The translations under genes were made by a program, and so were the position numbers. 25,769 nt of DNA from SIG701 sp045539595 (GTDB lineage Bacteria > Bacillota > Clostridia > Oscillospirales > CAG-272): NCBI GenBank assembly GCA_045539595.1, contig JAZQFQ010000115.1:1-25769 (forward strand), written 5' to 3'. Under the pieces are notes generated by a model, which was not told where the DNA came from, ran no database searches, and saw only the letters and a program-made list of their open reading frames with translations. Positions 22,037 to 25,769 of the stretch are shown here, one piece after another; positions within the stretch are counted from its first letter, which is position 1, and the number at the start of each line of letters is the position of its first letter.

Positions 22037-22111
22037 TTGACCATAAATATTTGATACAGTTATAGTAAATCTTTAGGATCGCTTTAGTTGTGTGCGGTAT
22101 CATAGTATAAA
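22037..22111 (+). promoter_or_regulatory. Promoter region of the second two-component operon with CTTTAG direct repeats
   Basis: Two promoter candidates are present. TTGACC (22037-22042), 18 bp, TATAGT (22061-22066) is the better pair. TATAAA (22106-22111) lacks a good -35. Between them CTTTAG is repeated at 22071 and 22082, an 11-bp period like that of OmpR-family binding sites, which suggests autoregulation by the regulator encoded next. AAAGGAG (22118-22124) lies 7 bp before the ATG. Confidence 0.45.
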
Positions 22112-22131
22112 ATGGCGAAAGGAGAGGGCAT

Positions 22132-22806
22132 ATGCGGGTTCTGATTGCGGAAGATGAGCCGAAGCTGCTCAAAAGTCTCGTGCATGTTTTTGAAATCAAT
22201 CATTATGTGGTGGATGGCGTAGCCAACGGCGCCGATGCATACGATTACGCTTCCTCGGGCGAGTATGACGGATTGATTCTGGATATCATGATGCCCGGCA
22301 TGGACGGCATCACCGTGCTGAAACAACTCCGGCAAAACGGCATTACCACGCCGGCATTGTTCCTGACAGCCAAGACGGAAACCTATCAGAAAGTGGAGGG
22401 ATTGGACGCGGGTGCGGACGATTATCTCCCGAAGCCGTTTGCTACCGCGGAACTGCTTGCCCGTGTGCGTGCCATGCTGCGCCGGAAGGATCATTTTACC
22501 CCCGATATGCTTACGTTCGGTGATCTCCGGCTGAACCGATCCACCTATGAATTGAACTTTGGCGATCGCACTCAATCGTTGAGCGGTAAAGAGTTTCAGG
22601 TGATGGAGATGCTGATGCAGAAAAAGGGCGTCATCGTCACAGCCGACTCCATCATCACGCACATCTGGGGATGGGATGCCAGCGTGGATGCCAGCGTGGT
22701 GTGGGTGCATATTTCCAACATCCGCAAGAAACTGGATGCGCTGGGGGCGCCCGTCCGTATCCGCTTTGTGCGGAGTGCGGGATACATGATGGAGAAAACG
22801 TCATGA
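22132..22806 (+). CDS. OmpR-family response regulator (second two-component system)
   Basis: A DNA-binding regulator of 224 residues. The receiver has E7, D8 and E9, the phospho-acceptor D51 in LILDIMMPGMDG, T79 and K101 in LPKPFA. The winged-helix output domain covers about 125-222, with the LSGKEFQVMEMLMQKKG helix and WVHISNIRKKL. It ends VRSAGYMMEK, a typical OmpR-family wing. The stop overlaps the kinase start (ATGA), so the two are translated together. Repeated CTTTAG sites upstream could be its own targets. The system's signal and regulon are unknown. Confidence 0.95.
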   Translation: MRVLIAEDEPKLLKSLVHVFEINHYVVDGVANGADAYDYASSGEYDGLILDIMMPGMDGITVLKQLRQNGITTPALFLTAKTETYQKVEGLDAGADDYLPKPFATAELLARVRAMLRRKDHFTPDMLTFGDLRLNRSTYELNFGDRTQSLSGKEFQVMEMLMQKKGVIVTADSIITHIWGWDASVDASVVWVHISNIRKKLDALGAPVRIRFVRSAGYMMEKTS

Positions 22807-24044
22807 TCAACCGCCTGAGACGAAAGTTTATTCTGGTGTGCGCCGTGTCCATTTTCGCGGTCGTCATCCTGGTTTTCTGCGGAATTGCCGTTCTGAATGT
22901 ATCCTCCATGAACAAAACGCTGGATACGCTGACGGACAGCTTGTCCGAGGGAAAAGGCCGTTTTCCCGATTCCTTCGGGGATCGGTTTCCTGTGCACGGC
23001 AGTCGGCCGCAAAAGCCGGACATGGATTTTATCACACCGGAGACACGCTATGCTACCCGCCACTTTACCGTCTGGATAGACGAAAACGGAGATGCGACCC
23101 ATTCCAATACAGATTTTATACATTCCATCACTGAGGAGGATGCGCAGGAATACGCCCACAGGGCGGTGTGCGCGCAGAAGGATCGCGGATGGATATCCGT
23201 TTACCGGTATAAGGTGTTCGCTGATGGCATCGGATCGGCTGTCGTGTTCGTGGACGGTACTATGAACCGCTCCGCTTTGATACAGTCCTTGCTGATCGCA
23301 GGCGCTGTTCTGATCGCGGCGGCTGTGGTGAGTTTGTCGCTGATTGCTCTGTTGTCCGGGCGTGTGGTGAAGCCCATCGCTGAAAGTTATGAGAAGCAAA
23401 AGCAGTTTGTCACCGATGCCAACCACGAACTGAAAACACCGCTGACTTTGATTCTGACCAATGTGGATATCGCTGAGGCGGAAGTGGGGCAGAACGAGTG
23501 GCTGTCCGACATCCGGGCGGAAGGCCAGCGGATGGCGGAACTGGTCAATCAGCTGGTGTCCCTCTCCCGCATGGATGAGGAGGATTCTCCCCTGCAGCTC
23601 TGCCTTGTACCGCTGAGTCAACTTGCAGCAGATACGACAGCCGAATTTGAAGTGCTGGCGGCGGACCAAGGGAAGCGTGTTGTCACGGAGATCGAGCCGG
23701 ACCGGATGGTTCTGGCAGACGAAACTCTTGTGCGGCGTCTCATGGGTATTCTGATGGATAACGCCGTCAAATACTGCGATGCCGGCGGCAGGATTTCCGT
23801 CACCCTGCAGAAGCGAAAACATACGATTCTGACGGTGGAGAACACCTACGCGTCGGTGGACACTGTGGAGCTGGATCGGTTATTCGACCGCTTTTACCGG
23901 GCGGATAAGGCCAGAACCTACGCCGGAGGCTTTGGCGTGGGGCTGTCCATCGCACGTTCCATCATGGAAAAACATCGCGGTGAGATCACCGCATACAAAA
24001 AAGACAATGCAAGCATAGGATTCAAGGTGGTTTTCAAACATTGA
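22803..24044 (+). CDS. Sensor histidine kinase without clear HAMP domain (second two-component system)
   Basis: A membrane kinase of 413 residues, partner of the preceding regulator. TM1 is about 9-31, a short extracytoplasmic region spans about 32-158, and TM2 is about 159-186. Only about 15 residues separate TM2 from the HisKA helix, so no full HAMP fits. H208 in DANHELKTPL is the phospho-acceptor. The ATPase domain has N320 in MDNAVKYCD and G2 GGFGVGLSIA near 375-384. The G1 box is degenerate: VENTYAS stands where DxGxG is usual, as in some Firmicute kinases. The start at 22803 is set by the ATGA overlap. Confidence 0.93.
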   Translation: MINRLRRKFILVCAVSIFAVVILVFCGIAVLNVSSMNKTLDTLTDSLSEGKGRFPDSFGDRFPVHGSRPQKPDMDFITPETRYATRHFTVWIDENGDATHSNTDFIHSITEEDAQEYAHRAVCAQKDRGWISVYRYKVFADGIGSAVVFVDGTMNRSALIQSLLIAGAVLIAAAVVSLSLIALLSGRVVKPIAESYEKQKQFVTDANHELKTPLTLILTNVDIAEAEVGQNEWLSDIRAEGQRMAELVNQLVSLSRMDEEDSPLQLCLVPLSQLAADTTAEFEVLAADQGKRVVTEIEPDRMVLADETLVRRLMGILMDNAVKYCDAGGRISVTLQKRKHTILTVENTYASVDTVELDRLFDRFYRADKARTYAGGFGVGLSIARSIMEKHRGEITAYKKDNASIGFKVVFKH

Positions 24045-24076
24045 GAAAATTTCATGGCTTTTGCTGTAAAAAAAGT

Positions 24077-24106
24077 AAAGGTTGGATCCGACGGGATCCA
24101 ACCTTT
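24077..24106. terminator. Bidirectional terminator between the kinase and PiT-like genes
   Basis: AAAGGTTGGATCC and GGATCCAACCTTT pair perfectly (13 bp) around GACG. On the plus side TTTT follows the stem. An A-rich tract before the stem supplies T's to the minus-strand transcript. Confidence 0.85.
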
Positions 24107-24119
24107 TATGTAGCAGTTA

Positions 24120-24770
24120 TCATGCAAAATAACTCTTGGTGGCGACAGCGACCAGATAGGTAAGCAGGCCGGCCGCGGTGGGAGAACTTATCCACGCGAT
24201 CGCAATGCGCTTGAATACACCAAAGTTGACTGTCTTGATGCCATTTACCAGACCGGCACCTACAACCGCACCAACGACGGACTGAGAGGTGGAAACGGGA
24301 ATGCCCATTAACTTGCCCATGAGGAGTACGGTAAGAGCACTGGCTACGATGACCATGAACCCATCCACCTGGCTGATTTCGGCAATAGAACCGCCTACCG
24401 TCATCATAACACGTTTGGAGAAGGTAAGAACACCGACAGCAATGGCGACACCGCCAATGATGGCGGTAATTCTGGCCCCGGTGAAGAATCCCTCGTTGCC
24501 ATAAATCAAATTGGCGCCGAGGCCGGTGGAGTCGTAGTAGAAGGCAGTTACGCTGGCGGAGCTGTTCTGTCCGATGCTGAAAGCGGAGAAAGCACCGGCA
24601 GCAAGATATCCGATTTTTACGATCATGTCATAGTTCTTCATGGAAGTCAGTCGCTTTTCGATAAACTTCTTCATAATGAATACCATGGCAAAGGATATGA
24701 TGGCCGCACCCAGCGGATTGATCAGCCATGTGGAGGCAAATTCCAGTATTTCGGTGACGTTGCCCTTCAT
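24120..24770 (-). CDS. Half-length PiT-type (phosphate transporter-like) permease
   Basis: A hydrophobic protein of 216 residues that aligns by eye with only the C-terminal half of PiT phosphate permeases, which are usually well over 300 residues. Visible landmarks are the opening LINPLGAAIISF (16-27), SAFSIGQNSSASVTAFY (62-78) where the family has a GxND motif, and GIPVSTSQSVVGAVVGAG (156-173), which matches the conserved G-PVSTTH block. The N-terminal half is absent: the DUF47 gene ends 14 bp upstream. The Asp of the ND motif is replaced by Ser. The start at 24770 has no clear ribosome binding site and probably relies on coupling. The gene may be a remnant or a genuine half-size form. Confidence 0.7.
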   Translation of the reverse strand: MKGNVTEILEFASTWLINPLGAAIISFAMVFIMKKFIEKRLTSMKNYDMIVKIGYLAAGAFSAFSIGQNSSASVTAFYYDSTGLGANLIYGNEGFFTGARITAIIGGVAIAVGVLTFSKRVMMTVGGSIAEISQVDGFMVIVASALTVLLMGKLMGIPVSTSQSVVGAVVGAGLVNGIKTVNFGVFKRIAIAWISSPTAAGLLTYLVAVATKSYFA

Positions 24771-24784
24771 GACCGCAGGATTGC

Positions 24785-25435
24785 TTATGCCTTTCTTGCT
24801 ATCAGCATAATCTGGATCTTGTCGGCAATATCCTCGATGATATCGGAAAGATCGCAAAGAAGTTCTACGACGTGCGAAATCTGCATTTTTTCAGCCAGCG
24901 AGATATCCATGGTGAAGATCTCCTCCTGAAGCTTATCTTCGATCCGGTCTATCTTGGACTCCAGTGCACGGATGTTGTCCAGAATGGAGGGATCCTTCTG
25001 GAGTGCGTTCATCTTGGAGAAGAGCATGCTGATGCTGTTTTCAAGAAGTTCAAACTGCTCTTTGGTGATGGTAAAAATGGTGTTGAAATCCTCCGCATAG
25101 GCGGCAGGGCAGCGGAAGCTCTGGAAAACAATGATTTTCGCAATGGTTTCACACTTGTTGGCCACCTTGTCGCAACTGGTGGCAATGGAAATCAGATCCT
25201 CGCGGGTAGACGGAAGGAACGAGCCCTCGCTGAGTGAATCAATCATGGCGCGCAGGGACCGGTCAGCATCCGCCTCCGCATCCTGCACACCGATGAAGAG
25301 TGCGCGGAGTGTTTCGTGAACCGTTTCGGTTGTGGTTGCGGCACGCATGAAATTCTCAAAATTGATAATACATTTTTCCACGTCCTTGATCTGCTCAACA
25401 ATCATCGTGTGGACACTGCTGTTTTTCTTAAGCAT
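24785..25435 (-). CDS. DUF47 / PhoU-like protein
   Basis: A 216-residue helical cytoplasmic protein of the DUF47 (TIGR00153) family, the usual companion of PiT permeases and thought to regulate phosphate uptake. The start at 25435 has GGAGG 9 bp upstream. Long amphipathic helices dominate (DVEKCIINFENFMRAA, ESKIDRIEDKLQEEI). The C-terminal block HVVELLCDLSDIIEDIADKI contains the D-x-x-D-x-x-E-D-type metal-binding pattern of PhoU-like proteins. It precedes the half PiT gene by 14 bp, consistent with one operon. An in-frame start at 25507 lacks support. The promoter is not clear. Confidence 0.88.
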   Translation of the reverse strand: MLKKNSSVHTMIVEQIKDVEKCIINFENFMRAATTTETVHETLRALFIGVQDAEADADRSLRAMIDSLSEGSFLPSTREDLISIATSCDKVANKCETIAKIIVFQSFRCPAAYAEDFNTIFTITKEQFELLENSISMLFSKMNALQKDPSILDNIRALESKIDRIEDKLQEEIFTMDISLAEKMQISHVVELLCDLSDIIEDIADKIQIMLIARKA

Positions 25436-25661
25436 AGACAAGTTCCTCCGCAATTTCGATAGCAATACAATTTTGCAGGATGGCAGGGAAGCGTGACATC
25501 CATTCATACCATCCTATGTATAATTTTAGCACAAATGCGGAAAAGCATAAACATAAACGCAAATTATGTAACGGATCGAGATCGGAGTGTAAAGGCGTGT
25601 TTACCTCACGGTATCTTGCGTGCGGGACAGATTCGTATCCTACTAATTGAAGAAAAATGCC

Positions 25662-25690
25662 TTGAACGACCGGTGATTCTGTGCTATACT
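25662..25690 (+). promoter_or_regulatory. Promoter of the gene at the right edge
   Basis: TTGAAC (25662-25667), 17 bp, TATACT (25685-25690). The first gene start is about 40 bp downstream. The rest of the 25436-25730 gap shows no gene. Confidence 0.7.
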
Positions 25691-25730
25691 AAAGCATCAC
25701 TTCGTTTACGATGAAAGTTATGGGATGTTT

Positions 25731-25769
25731 ATGAATATGCAGGCGTGGCTTCAAAAAAATACGGAAACC
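25731..25769 (+). CDS. Start of a gene cut by the right edge
   Basis: ATG at 25731 opens a frame, MNMQAWLQKNTET, that continues off the window. It is placed 40 bp after a good promoter. A 7-codon frame (MKVMGCL) beginning at 25711 ends in an ATGA overlap with it. GGGATG lies 6-11 bp before the ATG as a weak ribosome binding site. Too little is visible to name a product. Confidence 0.45.
   Translation, partial: MNMQAWLQKNTET

Noticed and set aside
24771..24857. An upstream start for the PiT-like gene
   Set aside because: The added residues are the out-of-frame end of the DUF47 gene and do not restore the missing N-terminal half.

Overview
The window looks like a chromosomal segment of a spore-forming, moderate-GC Clostridia-type Firmicute, probably an Oscillospirales/Eubacteriales gut lineage. 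The evidence is strong GGAGG-type ribosome binding sites, consensus sigma-A promoters, a GerA/SpoVAF-family spore germination protein behind a sigma-G-like promoter, an FtsX-type ABC pair, OmpR-family two-component pairs, and DUF3343 paired with a cysteine desulfurase. This placement is inferred from gene content. I see no tRNA, rRNA, CRISPR array, transposase or phage gene.

Layout. 1-4.3 kb: the tail of an unrecognised gene, convergent serC, a DUF4349 lipoprotein, a palindromic intergenic element, and DUF3343 overlapping a class V aminotransferase. 4.3-9.2 kb: ychF on the minus strand, then a response regulator, histidine kinase and THUMP-domain RNA methyltransferase. 9.2-12.7 kb: the spore germination protein, then a small membrane protein overlapping a MutS-like ATPase. 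12.8-16.2 kb (minus): a DnaQ-like exonuclease with a zinc ribbon, and a permease plus ABC ATPase. 16.1-18.1 kb: greA, DUF3737 and a nitroreductase as one unit. 18.2-18.7 kb: no convincing gene, but a strong promoter, mutually consistent long-range helices and a terminator, read here as a structured noncoding RNA of about 400 nt. 18.8-22 kb: tspO, a convergent SulP transporter and a methyltransferase. 22.1-24 kb: a second two-component pair. 24.1-25.4 kb (minus): a DUF47 (PhoU-like) gene and a half-length PiT-type permease. The window ends a few codons into a new plus-strand gene.

Most of this is ordinary core and housekeeping content. The observations most worth following are: (i) the putative structured RNA at about 18306-18710; (ii) a sigma-G-like promoter that starts at the rlmL-like stop codon and has its -10 inside the following terminator, whose stem carries the Shine-Dalgarno of the germination gene; (iii) the leader peptide / membrane protein / MutS-like ATPase series; and (iv) the PiT-like protein that keeps only the C-terminal half of the family. 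All calls come from reading the sequence; no database search was run.
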